A DNA stretch of 64,000 bases from CAZWVI01 sp964637165. Its GTDB lineage: Bacteria > Planctomycetota > UBA1135. The stretch is from contig CAZWVI010000015.1 in assembly GCA_964637165.1 (NCBI GenBank), positions 6,785 to 70,784 of the forward strand. The letters run 5' to 3'. The notes beneath the pieces are model-generated. The model was not told the DNA's origin and did no database searches. It saw nothing but the letters and a program-made list of their open reading frames with translations. The translations under genes were made by a program, and so were the position numbers. Below, one piece after another: positions 26,526 to 35,114 of the stretch (positions within the stretch are counted from its first letter, which is position 1; each line of letters starts with the position of its first letter).

Positions 26526-27953
26526 ATGTCTGCAATCTCCTCTGAATTGATTCCCAATAACGTAAACCTGGAAAGCAACCGCAAGTTGCAAAAGGCCTTG
26601 GTCGCTTGGCAACCGGCCTTTAAAGAATGGTGGATGGACATGGGTCCTGAAGGTTTCCAGCAAGATGACATCTACCTGCGTACTGCGGTTAGTGTCGATA
26701 AGTCAGGCTGGGCACATTACGACTACGTGAAAATGCCCGACTACCGTTGGGGCATATTTTTAACTCCGGTCGAACAGAATCGCCGCATTGGTTTTGGTGA
26801 CAACGCTGATGGCGATGTTTGGAATCAGGTTCCAGGCGAGTATCGCAAAGAATTGCGCCGCTTAATTGTTACTCAGTGTGACACCGAACCAGCTTCGGTT
26901 GAGCAGCAAAGATTGCTCGGCAAAAGCGCGCCCAGTTTGTACGACATGCGCAACTTGTTTCAAGTAAATGTCGAGGAAGGTCGTCACTTGTGGGCGATGG
27001 TTCATTTGCTCCACGAATTCTTTGGCCGTGATGGTCGCGAAGAAGCCGAGCAAATGTTGGAGCGCCGCTCCGGCAATGAAGATTGTCCGCGAATTTTGGA
27101 GGCTTTCAATAAGCCTATCGATGATTGGTTGGCATTCTTTTGTTTCACAATGTTCACTGACCGTGATGGCAAATACCAACTTGGAGCATTGGCCGAATCA
27201 GCCTTCGACCCGTTGGCGCGTGCAACACGTTTTATGTTAACCGAGGAAGCGCACCACTTGTTTGTGGGCGACACCGGAATCGCTCGCACAATTCGTCGTT
27301 CGATACAGTTAATGAAAGAAAAACCCGATGCCGATTTGCGCGAACTAGGTGCGATTCCCTTGGACATCATTCAAAAGTACATCAATGAATGGTATGCGGC
27401 TTCGCAGGATTTGTTTGGTGGTGAAGATAGTTCAAATGCCGCTAACTACTTTGCGGCGGGCTTAAAAGGTCGCTTTGGAGAGTCGAATGAGCGTCTTTAC
27501 CAAGACCACACTGCTCTTGAAACATACCAAGAGTTAAGTTGGATGGAGAATGGCCACATGTCCAATCACCAAATTCCAATGCGGCGCGCGATGAATTTGG
27601 AGTTGGCTAATTCGTATCGTGTTGATTGCATGAAGGCTTTGAATCGCTGGAATAAATTGTTCGAGGAAGCCGGTATGAACGAACGCTTTTATCTGCCGGA
27701 GCTAGCCTTTAATCGCAAAGTTGGAGTGTTCTCTGGGCACGATTACGACCCCCAAGGACAACCGATTAGCTCTGATGATTGGCAGGCAAAACAAACAACT
27801 TGGTTGCCGACCAAGGCGGATAAAGATTACGTCAAGTCTTGCATGGTGCAGTGCACCAAGCCCGGCGAGTTCGCTAATTGGATTGCGCCGCCAGTAAAGG
27901 GATTGAATGGCCAAGAAGTAGATTTCAAATACGTTAAGTTCAAAAGCAATTAA
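26526..27953 (+). CDS. boxB: Benzoyl-CoA 2,3-epoxidase subunit B, BoxB
   Basis: 475 residues, matching the about 473 of characterised BoxB. It is a class I di-iron oxygenase that adds one oxygen atom of O2 across C2-C3 of benzoyl-CoA. The iron-ligand motifs are visible: 'VEEGRHLWAMVHLL' with E-x-x-H at about 150-153, and 'FMLTEEAHHLFVG' at about 236-248. 'LSWMENGHMSNHQIPMRRAMN' is strongly conserved in BoxB. It needs electrons from the reductase BoxA, whose gene is not in the window. It lies between boxC and boxD with gaps of 3 and 7 bp. Confidence 0.96.
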   Translation: MSAISSELIPNNVNLESNRKLQKALVAWQPAFKEWWMDMGPEGFQQDDIYLRTAVSVDKSGWAHYDYVKMPDYRWGIFLTPVEQNRRIGFGDNADGDVWNQVPGEYRKELRRLIVTQCDTEPASVEQQRLLGKSAPSLYDMRNLFQVNVEEGRHLWAMVHLLHEFFGRDGREEAEQMLERRSGNEDCPRILEAFNKPIDDWLAFFCFTMFTDRDGKYQLGALAESAFDPLARATRFMLTEEAHHLFVGDTGIARTIRRSIQLMKEKPDADLRELGAIPLDIIQKYINEWYAASQDLFGGEDSSNAANYFAAGLKGRFGESNERLYQDHTALETYQELSWMENGHMSNHQIPMRRAMNLELANSYRVDCMKALNRWNKLFEEAGMNERFYLPELAFNRKVGVFSGHDYDPQGQPISSDDWQAKQTTWLPTKADKDYVKSCMVQCTKPGEFANWIAPPVKGLNGQEVDFKYVKFKSN

Positions 27954-27960
27954 TAAACCG

Positions 27961-29526
27961 ATGACCACAACTAAAGTAACCCAGCTTGCTAGCTTTCTCG
28001 GCGGAGAAAAGTTGTTTGGAGTAGGCGAAGGAAGTCCACTCTTTAATCCATCTACTGGCCAGGAGATCGCCCGTTGCAGTACTAAGGGCTTTGACTTTGC
28101 CAAAGCTTTTGCTTACGCGCGACATCATGGTGGGCCAACTCTGCGCGCAATGAATTTCGCTGAACGCGGAGCAATGCTCCAACAAATGGCCGAATCTTTG
28201 CACGCGCATCGCGAAGAGTTGTTAGAGCTTTCAACATTCTCTGGTGGTAACACCCGCGGCGATGCCAAGTTTGATGTCGATGGAGCAATTGGAACACTTT
28301 CTTATTACGCACGCCTTGGCGCTAAGAAGGGTGAGGCGAAATTCGATGCCGAAGTTGAGCCAATTAAATTGTCGCGCAGTCCGCGCTACGTTGGCCGCCA
28401 CGTTTCATTGCCATTAACTGGAGTTGCAATTCATATTAATGCATTCAACTTTCCAGCTTGGGGCATGGCCGAAAAAGCTGCCTGTGCCTTGCTGGCCGGA
28501 ATGCCGGTAATTAGTAAGCCAGCCACCAGTACCGCAATTTTGGCCGAGCGCATGGTGGCGATTTGGGTCGAAGAAAAGGTGGTTCCGGCTGGATGTTTCT
28601 CATTAGTTTGTGGCTCAGCTGGAGACATGCTTGACCACGTTACCGGCCAAGATGTAATTGCTTTTACTGGCTCAGCAAACACTGCGGCCATTATTCGCGA
28701 ATTAAAATCAGTGCGCGAAAATTCAACTCGCGTAAACGTTGAAGCTGATTCTTTGAACGCGGCAGTGCTTGGTGCTGACGTTGAATTTGCTTCGCCTACT
28801 TGGAATACTTTCTTGCAAGAAGTTGCCAAGGACATGACCCAAAAAGCCGGCCAGAAATGCACAGCAATTCGTCGCATCTTTGTGCCAGTTGCAGCTCTCG
28901 ATTCTGTTAAAGCAGATTTGTGCGAAGAATTGTCAATGGTGAAAATTGGCAATCCGCAAATGAAGGGAGTACGCATGGGACCTTTGGCTTCTCAAGCGCA
29001 ATTACAAGACGTGCAACATGGCGTCACCCGTTTAATGGAAGAATGCGAAGTGGTGCAAGGTGAAGTCGGGCGCGGAGAGCTAGCCGGCATGGAAGATGAA
29101 AGCGGTTTCTTTCAATCTCCAATATTGCTTCTAGCTAAGCCATCAACCACTTCCTTGGTACACCAATTGGAAGTTTTTGGTCCAGTAGCGACTATTATTC
29201 CTTACCAATCAGCAAGCGAATTAATCGAGATGGTGCGCGCTGGTTGTGGAAGCTTAGTGACCTCGGTTTACTCAGACAGTCGTGACTTTGCTGAAGAAAT
29301 GATGTTCGCGTTGGCACCGTTTAACGGGCGTATTAACTTCGCCAGTAAAAAGGTTGTCGAGCATTCGGTCGGGCCGGGCACAGTGTTGCCTAACCTAATT
29401 CATGGTGGACCTGGTCGGGCGGGTGGTGGCGAAGAGCTAGGTGGTGAAAAGGGCCTCAAGCTTTATTGGCAACGCACCGCACTGCAAGGTGATGAACCAA
29501 TGCTCGCCAAGATGCTTGGACTTTAG
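27961..29526 (+). CDS. boxD: 3,4-dehydroadipyl-CoA semialdehyde dehydrogenase, BoxD
   Basis: 521 residues, an aldehyde dehydrogenase of the PaaZ/BoxD group. It oxidises the semialdehyde released by BoxC to 3,4-dehydroadipyl-CoA, usually with NADP+. Visible motifs are 'GVAIHINAFNFPAWGMAEK', 'IAFTGSANTAA', 'NVEADSLNAAVLG' (catalytic Glu region) and the nucleophile in 'TQKAGQKCTAIRR' (Cys at about 300). The tail 'HGGPGRAGGGEELGG' is typical. It is last in boxCBD. Its TAG overlaps the stop of the opposing DUF1028 gene by 4 bp and no terminator separates them. Confidence 0.94.
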   Translation: MTTTKVTQLASFLGGEKLFGVGEGSPLFNPSTGQEIARCSTKGFDFAKAFAYARHHGGPTLRAMNFAERGAMLQQMAESLHAHREELLELSTFSGGNTRGDAKFDVDGAIGTLSYYARLGAKKGEAKFDAEVEPIKLSRSPRYVGRHVSLPLTGVAIHINAFNFPAWGMAEKAACALLAGMPVISKPATSTAILAERMVAIWVEEKVVPAGCFSLVCGSAGDMLDHVTGQDVIAFTGSANTAAIIRELKSVRENSTRVNVEADSLNAAVLGADVEFASPTWNTFLQEVAKDMTQKAGQKCTAIRRIFVPVAALDSVKADLCEELSMVKIGNPQMKGVRMGPLASQAQLQDVQHGVTRLMEECEVVQGEVGRGELAGMEDESGFFQSPILLLAKPSTTSLVHQLEVFGPVATIIPYQSASELIEMVRAGCGSLVTSVYSDSRDFAEEMMFALAPFNGRINFASKKVVEHSVGPGTVLPNLIHGGPGRAGGGEELGGEKGLKLYWQRTALQGDEPMLAKMLGL

Positions 29527-31823
29527 GGCGTGATCAACACTTGTTGGTTTTGGCTTACAAAGCTGCTACCAATTATTTCGCTGACGAATAAAACATCAAT
29601 GCTCTCCCCAATTAGGGTTGGGGGGGCTGTATTTGGCAGAATGTTTAGAGTGGCGGTGGCGGTTCCATTCACATCAAGTTGCCCTTGAAAATTGTGCAGG
29701 GCTGGACTGTTGGAATTTAAACACCAATAGGTCCAACTATCCCGATTAAGGGGAATCCAGGCATCATTCCACTTCATGCCAGGGACAACTCCGCTGGTCG
29801 AGAGCAGGACAAAATAATCGGCACCAGAGTGTTGTGGTCCCGCATCAAGTTGGAATTGCAAACTGTCGCCATTACTTATCGAAAGTTGGTTACTGCTGAC
29901 TGAAAAGCTATCGGTTGTGAGCGTGGCCTCAGCAATTGCTTTACTAAATGAAACATTTGAGTCTAACCACAAAGATTGCTTTTGGTAATCGAAACTGCTT
30001 GGCTTCATTTCTAAAAAGCCCGGCGCTAATGAGCCAGGTGCTGGTCTCGGGTTAATAAATTCTCCGGTAACACTTAAGTCGGCGATATTAATGTCCGCGT
30101 TTGAATTAATGCGCGCAAACACAAGTTGGGCGCCACCGTCGATTAACAGCGGATAACGTTCAGCCTTGTTGGTGTCGAGTGAACTTATTATTTCTGGTTC
30201 CAGCCAACGCCCTTGGTTTTGCCAACGATGACTTTGCCAGAGCCCCCAGTTGCCATTACGTTTAGAGGCAAACACCAAATGCTTTTCGTCACTACTTAGC
30301 CACATGTCGCCATCACCATGTCCAGAGTTAAGCTCATCGACTGGGGTCGGTTTGGGGAAAGCTGAAGTGGTGGACGCTCTTTCGGAGAACCATATTTGTG
30401 GTGGGCCGCCTTGGGCATCGTGACCACTCAACCAAATTCGCAAGCGGTCGTTTGAAGCCCAGAAATCATCGAAGTAAAAATACTTAGTCTCTTCGATTAC
30501 GATTTGTTGATCAGTTGAAAATAAGCTGGTCGCGCTTAGTCGAGTGGCCTCTTTTAAGTGAGTCTCGCCAGCGTTACCCTCCAGCCGCCATGCGGTCAAG
30601 CCATCTTCAAATAGGAATCCACTGTATTCCTCGTTGGCCAAGTTGAGACCAGCGATTATTTGCGGAGGAGCGAATGGAGCCCGTTGCGGTGCCTTAACTA
30701 GCAGATCTAGAGGAGGCCACAATGTGATTTGTTCGGGGCCGCCGTCATCAATTTGGACTAATAGTTGGTCACGACCAGAACTTGGGCCCGGCAAAATGTC
30801 TAATGTATAAGTACCATCTTGATGGTCGTGGACAGTTTGCAAAGTTGCCCCACCAGCGGACCATCGTCCATGCCCCAAGCTAAGAATTGCGCCACCATTT
30901 TGCAGTGCGGTATTGTTTATGTCACGAAGATCTAAAACGATTTGAACAGGTGTAGTGTCGCCAACTTCAATTTCATTGCTACTCAACCAGGCAATTGAAT
31001 TTAACCCATCCGGCCGTCCAATTTGACGAACTTTCCATGCATCATATTCTTGGCGTGCGACTCCAATTACATCAGGGTCGTTGGCGCCATTATCGGTGAT
31101 ATTGACGATGCAATATAAGTCGCCGCGCGCGCATGAGTTTTGATTGCAATCACCGATTGGATCTCCAGGGCGTGCCACAATCATGGTGAATGCATGTGCC
31201 GACTTGCTGAAGCTTGGCGGGGGAGTTCCACAGCTGGTTGGGTCAGCTTGTGAACAAGAGCAACGACCATCGCCACCCATTAACCCCGATGCTTCCATCG
31301 CCGCCATCAAGCGGTCGGCCATTGAACCTGGTGTATTAAGTAGAACTGCTTCGGCGGTAGTTACCACCGGAGCACCAGCCAAAACATTTCCTTGCACCGC
31401 ATAAACCCAAGATCCTGATTCACCAGTAACTCCGCCACCCCAATCACCACAACTTGCGCCGGTAAAAGTGGCGGCGTGACCGGTCATGCTTGCCACACCG
31501 ATTTGGCGCGAATCGACTAAGGGGTCTCCAGAATTTAATTCCAACATGATGTCGGGGGCGATGTATCCCAATTGCAATAACTCGTAAACGGTCAAACGCT
31601 GACTGCCGTTTGGGTCGCCAATCGATTGGTGCGCGGAAATACCAATCTCTGGCACCACAGCTGGAATCACCCGTCGCAAATTGAAATCTTCCAAGCAAGT
31701 GGCCACTACCACGCCCACCTCGCCAGTTGCACGATCCACTACCACAATTGACCAAGTTGATGAGAGCGGGGCGGCCAAGAGGGCCACACCCAAGCCAACC
31801 CGTGAAATGAGATTTCGTAGCAT
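29523..31823 (-). CDS. Secreted DUF1028 protein with C-terminal WD40-like and beta-sandwich domains
   Basis: 766 residues with a signal peptide (1-23). Residues 24-250 are a DUF1028 domain: 'TWSIVVVDRATGEVGVVVAT' puts Thr/Ser at the mature N-terminus as in Ntn-hydrolase-like folds, then 'GISAHQSIGDPNGSQRLTVYELLQLG' and 'IGVASMTGHAATFTGASCGDWGGG'. The middle carries Ig-like and TolB/WD40-like blades ('DGDMWLSSDEKHLVFASKRNGNWGLWQS'). The last about 110 residues resemble the shared C-terminal module. DUF1028 function is not settled. Its end overlaps boxD by 4 bp tail to tail. Confidence 0.8.
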   Translation of the reverse strand: MLRNLISRVGLGVALLAAPLSSTWSIVVVDRATGEVGVVVATCLEDFNLRRVIPAVVPEIGISAHQSIGDPNGSQRLTVYELLQLGYIAPDIMLELNSGDPLVDSRQIGVASMTGHAATFTGASCGDWGGGVTGESGSWVYAVQGNVLAGAPVVTTAEAVLLNTPGSMADRLMAAMEASGLMGGDGRCSCSQADPTSCGTPPPSFSKSAHAFTMIVARPGDPIGDCNQNSCARGDLYCIVNITDNGANDPDVIGVARQEYDAWKVRQIGRPDGLNSIAWLSSNEIEVGDTTPVQIVLDLRDINNTALQNGGAILSLGHGRWSAGGATLQTVHDHQDGTYTLDILPGPSSGRDQLLVQIDDGGPEQITLWPPLDLLVKAPQRAPFAPPQIIAGLNLANEEYSGFLFEDGLTAWRLEGNAGETHLKEATRLSATSLFSTDQQIVIEETKYFYFDDFWASNDRLRIWLSGHDAQGGPPQIWFSERASTTSAFPKPTPVDELNSGHGDGDMWLSSDEKHLVFASKRNGNWGLWQSHRWQNQGRWLEPEIISSLDTNKAERYPLLIDGGAQLVFARINSNADINIADLSVTGEFINPRPAPGSLAPGFLEMKPSSFDYQKQSLWLDSNVSFSKAIAEATLTTDSFSVSSNQLSISNGDSLQFQLDAGPQHSGADYFVLLSTSGVVPGMKWNDAWIPLNRDSWTYWCLNSNSPALHNFQGQLDVNGTATATLNILPNTAPPTLIGESIDVLFVSEIIGSSFVSQNQQVLITP

Positions 31824-32071
31824 TAGTCTAGTTTACTGCGAAATAAGCTGAATATGGGTGTGGAAGACCAATTATTGGGGTGAAAAACAAAAAACCCAAA
31901 ATAAATCGAGGTACTTGATGTCCCTGCGGGAAAAGTTGTAATTGCTTCGTGATTTATCTCACATACGCCGATTCCGCACCGTTAAACTAGGCGTTGGTCG
32001 ATTCCGACCACCCCCGTTGCAAGCTGATTCCGAGAGTATGTAATGGTTAGATTCATCGGATGAGAAACTAA
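31824..32071 (+). promoter_or_regulatory. Long leader upstream of the RRM gene
   Basis: 248 bp between the divergent DUF1028 start and the RRM gene. It contains a hairpin TGGTCG-ATTC-CGACCA (31995-32010) and three copies of GATTCCG (about 31970, 32000 and 32024). No start codon with a good ribosome site is seen except that of the RRM gene. RRM genes in other bacteria often have long regulatory leaders, so post-transcriptional control is plausible. Confidence 0.35.
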
Positions 32072-32329
32072 ATGCGCCTTTTTGTTGGCAACCTACCTTG
32101 GTCGATCGATACCGACGGCCTCCGCGAAGTTTTTTCCCAATTCGGGGAAGTTAAAGATTCAAAAGTAATTGAAGATCGTGAAACTGGCCGCTCCCGCGGT
32201 TTCGGTTTTGTTGAATTGGATGATGCTGGTGCCAAAAAGGCAATTGAAGAAATGAATGGAACTGAAGTCGATGGCCGCGAAATCGTGGTCAATGAAGCTC
32301 AAGAGCGCCCACCGCGCCGCAACTTCTAG
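32072..32329 (+). CDS. RRM-domain RNA-binding protein
   Basis: 85 residues forming one RNA recognition motif and little else. RNP2 is 'LFVGNLPW' (residues 3-10) and RNP1 is 'RSRGFGFVEL' (about 41-50), with 'TEVDGREIVVNEA' closing the fold and a short basic/Pro tail (P-P-R-R-N-F). Bacterial single-RRM proteins (cyanobacterial Rbp and similar) bind mRNA and often respond to cold. A hairpin repeat begins on the last base of its TAG stop, and an intrinsic terminator follows 45 bp later. Confidence 0.93.
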   Translation: MRLFVGNLPWSIDTDGLREVFSQFGEVKDSKVIEDRETGRSRGFGFVELDDAGAKKAIEEMNGTEVDGREIVVNEAQERPPRRNF

Positions 32330-32353
32330 ACTCTGACCCCATTCGCTGGGTCA
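32329..32353 (+). repeat. REP-like hairpin repeat, copy 2
   Basis: Forward copy GACTCTGACCCC with loop ending TCGCT and GGGTCA. Stem TGACCC 32334-32339 pairs with GGGTCA 32348-32353. Its first G is the last base of the RRM stop codon. Confidence 0.85.
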
Positions 32354-32374
32354 TTTCGACTCGGCCTTAGTCAT

Positions 32375-32410
32375 AACCCCCTATCGTGTGAGTGCGATAG
32401 GGGGTTCTTT
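32375..32410. terminator. Bidirectional intrinsic terminator
   Basis: AACCCCCTATCG (32375-32386) pairs perfectly with CGATAGGGGGTT (32395-32406) around an 8-nt loop, with TCTTTGTTT to the right. It lies between the convergent RRM gene and the minus-strand gene ending at 32413 and probably serves both. Confidence 0.85.
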
Positions 32411-32412
32411 GT

Positions 32413-33105
32413 TTATAGGTCTAGCCCAAAGTCGTCCCAGACCGCTTCGTAAAAATTCTCAATTTCCGCCCGCGTGCCCGAATACACGGGGTAATCGCGT
32501 ATTTCGATAAGTTGCTTGTTGGGATTATTGTTGCTCGCGGAGAAGAGATGGTTCCAGGTGTTGACGTAAATAATTGGGCGACCATCGACAATTTCAAATT
32601 CGCTACCATTGAAGGTCTTTGAGTAATGCAGCACAAATGGGGTGTTCCACTTTTGCGCGTCAGAGTAAGTGCCGTCAAACTCAATTTGGTCAGGGAAGAT
32701 GTTGCCGGTCAATGGGGCGTTAGGAATGTGATACTGAATGCTCTCCACATCGGCAACGCGATGTCCGCCATCTGCACTGAGGTCGATTGAAATGTAGGGA
32801 GGTGTCTCAAACAAATCAAAGATTCCCCACCAGCGGTCAGCATCGTAAGGCCAATCTAGAAATATGTAGGGGTTGTCCTCGTCGGTGGTGATTACGTTTA
32901 GCTCAACTTGGGCCGGATCTGTCCAATCAATGAAGACGCCAACGATGGGGCAATCCCAATCCGCCGCCGGAACCCGAAAAATGGGCAGCAGCAATCGCTG
33001 CTCCTCGACGCTAGGGGGAGTAGCCTCAGCCGCAAAATCAGGAGCTGGACAAGTGGAGAGGGGGGCGAGCAGGAGTGGGGAGAGGAGGAGGGGATGAAAA
33101 CGCAT
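32413..33105 (-). CDS. Secreted hypothetical protein
   Basis: 230 residues from ATG 33105, chosen because a signal peptide starts there (M-R-F-H-P-L-L-L, cleaved near residues 20-25). The mature part is acidic and rich in aromatic residues (W-D-C-P-I-V-G-V-F-I-D-W near residue 50, 'DWPYDADRWWGIFDLFE' near 87). I do not recognise a family. A hairpin repeat lies about 17 bp upstream of the ATG, in the leader. Confidence 0.7.
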   Translation of the reverse strand: MRFHPLLLSPLLLAPLSTCPAPDFAAEATPPSVEEQRLLLPIFRVPAADWDCPIVGVFIDWTDPAQVELNVITTDEDNPYIFLDWPYDADRWWGIFDLFETPPYISIDLSADGGHRVADVESIQYHIPNAPLTGNIFPDQIEFDGTYSDAQKWNTPFVLHYSKTFNGSEFEIVDGRPIIYVNTWNHLFSASNNNPNKQLIEIRDYPVYSGTRAEIENFYEAVWDDFGLDL

Positions 33106-33121
33106 TCGAAACCCAAGTATA

Positions 33122-33146
33122 GACTCTGACCCCGATTGGTGGGTCA
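33122..33146 (+). repeat. REP-like hairpin repeat, copy 3 (left half of an inverted pair)
   Basis: Forward copy; TGACCC 33127-33132 pairs with GGGTCA 33141-33146. With copy 4, 115 bp to the right in reverse orientation, it forms an inverted pair with GACTC ends facing outward. Confidence 0.85.
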
Positions 33147-33260
33147 CTCTTATTGTAAGTTGTTTCGTTTAAGGATTTTATGGCTTCTTTTGGCCTTCGG
33201 GCGGGGGCTCTTTTCGGCGGTCTTTTTAAGTCAATTCCTGTTAAGTGCTTATGGTTTTGC

Positions 33261-33286
33261 CTGACCCACCGCTTGGGGTCAGAGTC
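33261..33286 (-). repeat. REP-like hairpin repeat, copy 4 (right half of an inverted pair)
   Basis: Reverse copy; CTGACCC 33261-33267 and GGGGTCAGAGTC 33275-33286. It lies 17 bp left of the TetR-type operator and 31 bp left of the tetR ATG. The 114 bp between copies 3 and 4 contain no gene. Confidence 0.85.
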
Positions 33287-33303
33287 TTGGCGGTTGCATT
33301 GAA

Positions 33304-33317
33304 ACCGACTGGTCGGT
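33304..33317. promoter_or_regulatory. Candidate TetR-family operator
   Basis: ACCGAC-TG-GTCGGT is a palindrome with perfect 6-bp arms that ends on the base before the ATG at 33318. Similar ACCGAC/GTCGGT sites are typical of TetR regulators of acyl-CoA catabolism. Position over the start suggests autorepression and control of the downstream benzoyl-CoA reductase genes. Confidence 0.65.
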
Positions 33318-33941
33318 ATGCTTTATTCCATGCCCGTCCAGACCCGCTCCGCTGCTACTCAAGCGCGAATTATTCGTGCGGCGCGGGAACTATTTCTCGA
33401 GCGTAATTTCGCGGATGTGACCATGGACCAAATTGCTGATCGGGCGGCGGCCACTAAGGGTGCGGTTTATCACCACTATTCATCAAAGGAGCAACTCTAT
33501 CTGGAGATGCTTCACGCTGACTTTGCGGAGAAGGGGCAACTCTTTGCGCAAGCGGTTGAAATGGAGGGGACTTGTCGTCAACGTCTATTCCGACTGACTA
33601 GCGACTACTTTCACCTACCACACAATGAGCGTGCACTCATTACTTTGGTGCGCCGCGACATCAACATTTTTAATGGCGACGAGCGCGAAAAATTAGTGCG
33701 CGCATATCAGGCAGCTCTTCCGCAACAAGTGGAAAAAATTCTCACCGACGGCATGCGTGACGATCAACTCATGCCCGCCGACCCGCGACTTCTCGCTTGG
33801 TCCTTCGTGGCCCTAGTAGAAGTTTCACTAAGCCCGCACGCTGGTCGTGTTTTCCCTGGCCCCGAGGCCAAGGTCGACCACGTGCTTAACTTGTTTCTTG
33901 ACGGCGCATCTCTGCACCGCGAAGACCTTAATCATGAATAA
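33318..33941 (+). CDS. TetR/AcrR-family regulator
   Basis: 207 residues (or 203 from ATG 33330, which leaves room for the operator palindrome and fits better). The N-terminal helix-turn-helix reads 'RIIRAARELFLERNFADVTMDQIADRAAATKGAVYHHYSSKEQLY' (about residues 17-61). The helical C-domain probably senses a small ligand. It overlaps the first benzoyl-CoA reductase gene by 8 bp, so it is probably part of that operon and its local regulator. Benzoyl-CoA or another aryl-CoA as ligand is inference. This differs from the BzdR control known for Azoarcus. Confidence 0.9.
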   Translation: MLYSMPVQTRSAATQARIIRAARELFLERNFADVTMDQIADRAAATKGAVYHHYSSKEQLYLEMLHADFAEKGQLFAQAVEMEGTCRQRLFRLTSDYFHLPHNERALITLVRRDINIFNGDEREKLVRAYQAALPQQVEKILTDGMRDDQLMPADPRLLAWSFVALVEVSLSPHAGRVFPGPEAKVDHVLNLFLDGASLHREDLNHE

Positions 33942-35100
33942 CAAAGTTTTTACATCTTGGCATCAACAACCCCTCGAAGAGGTGTTGTATCAATGTCGCG
34001 AACTTTACGAGAACACTGACTTCCCCACCGTCAAAGCTTGGCGGGACCAAGGAGGGAAAGTACTCGGACACTTCCAGGTTTACTTTCCTGAAGAAATCGT
34101 CCACGCCGCTGGAATGCTACCCGTCAAAATTCACGGCGGCAACATTCAGCCAGACAAGGCCGACTCTCGCTTCGGAAGTTATCTATGTTCAATCATTAAA
34201 ACTTCACTTGAACTTGCCCTCTCGGACAACATTAAGTTGGACGCATTTGTAACCCATCCAATTTGCGATGCCGCGCGCAACTTGGGGGCCATTTGGGGTC
34301 GAAACTACGATTACCCGTGCGAGATTTTGTACTTGCCACAAAATCCAAACTCGTCGGCATCCATCGATTATCTAACTGGTGAATACGCCCGTCTTGTGCG
34401 CATGGTCGAATCAGTGAGCGGCAACAAAATTAGCGATGACGCTCTGCGTAACTCGATTAGCGTATTCAACCGCAATCGCGAACTAATGCGCGAGCTTTAC
34501 GACATCAAACTCGAGACTCCTGAGAAAGTTTCCGCTGAAGATGCCTACGCCTTAGTCGCTCTGGCCGGAATCTTGCCGCGCGAAGAACACAACGAGCTAT
34601 TGGAGCACGTTCTACCGCTTCTGCACCAAGTTGAGGACAAGCGTGAGGACCGCATTCGTGTGGTATTCGAAGGTGCCTTCTGCGAACAACCGCCATTCGA
34701 CATGGTGCGTTCAATCGGTCGCTCGGCCTACGTCGTCGATGACGATTTCCTAATCGGCCTGCGTTGGATTTTGTCCGACATCTCGCAGGGCGAAGAACCA
34801 CTTCGCGACCTTGCCCACGCATACATAGAAGATTCTTCGTATAGCCCGGTGCAGCATGATTTGCGCAAGCCCAAAGAAGTCATGCTGATTGAGCGCGTGC
34901 GTAAATCAAAAGCTGAAGCCGTCATTGTGACTGCCGCGAAAATGTGCGAACCCGGTCTTGAAGAACAGGTGGCGTACATTCATGGCCTCGAAAAAGAAAA
35001 CATCCCATTCTTCGTAAGTGAATTCGAGGAGAACCAATCATCTTTTGCAGATCTTGAGCTCCAACTCGAGACCTTCATGGAAAATTTACTCTTTGCATAA
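33934..35100 (+). CDS. bzdN: Class I benzoyl-CoA reductase subunit C-type (BzdN/BcrC/BadD)
   Basis: 388 residues from ATG 33934, the usual size for this subunit (about 377-386). With BzdO it forms the catalytic half of ATP-dependent benzoyl-CoA reductase, which reduces benzoyl-CoA to cyclohexadienoyl-CoA. It belongs to the 2-hydroxyacyl-CoA dehydratase D-component fold: 'GHFQVYFPEEIVHAAGMLPVKIHGG' (about 38-62), with cysteines in 'SYLCSIIK', 'HPICDAARNLG' and 'AAKMCEPG' that could hold an Fe-S cluster. The full four-subunit set downstream argues against a simple dehydratase. It overlaps tetR by 8 bp. Confidence 0.9.
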   Translation: MNNKVFTSWHQQPLEEVLYQCRELYENTDFPTVKAWRDQGGKVLGHFQVYFPEEIVHAAGMLPVKIHGGNIQPDKADSRFGSYLCSIIKTSLELALSDNIKLDAFVTHPICDAARNLGAIWGRNYDYPCEILYLPQNPNSSASIDYLTGEYARLVRMVESVSGNKISDDALRNSISVFNRNRELMRELYDIKLETPEKVSAEDAYALVALAGILPREEHNELLEHVLPLLHQVEDKREDRIRVVFEGAFCEQPPFDMVRSIGRSAYVVDDDFLIGLRWILSDISQGEEPLRDLAHAYIEDSSYSPVQHDLRKPKEVMLIERVRKSKAEAVIVTAAKMCEPGLEEQVAYIHGLEKENIPFFVSEFEENQSSFADLELQLETFMENLLFA

Positions 35101-35114
35101 ACAGGAATAAAATA

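Noticed and set aside
33847..33933. Longer N-terminus for bzdN
   Set aside because: It would lie inside the tetR reading frame; the ATG at 33934 gives the normal length and a typical 8-bp operon overlap.
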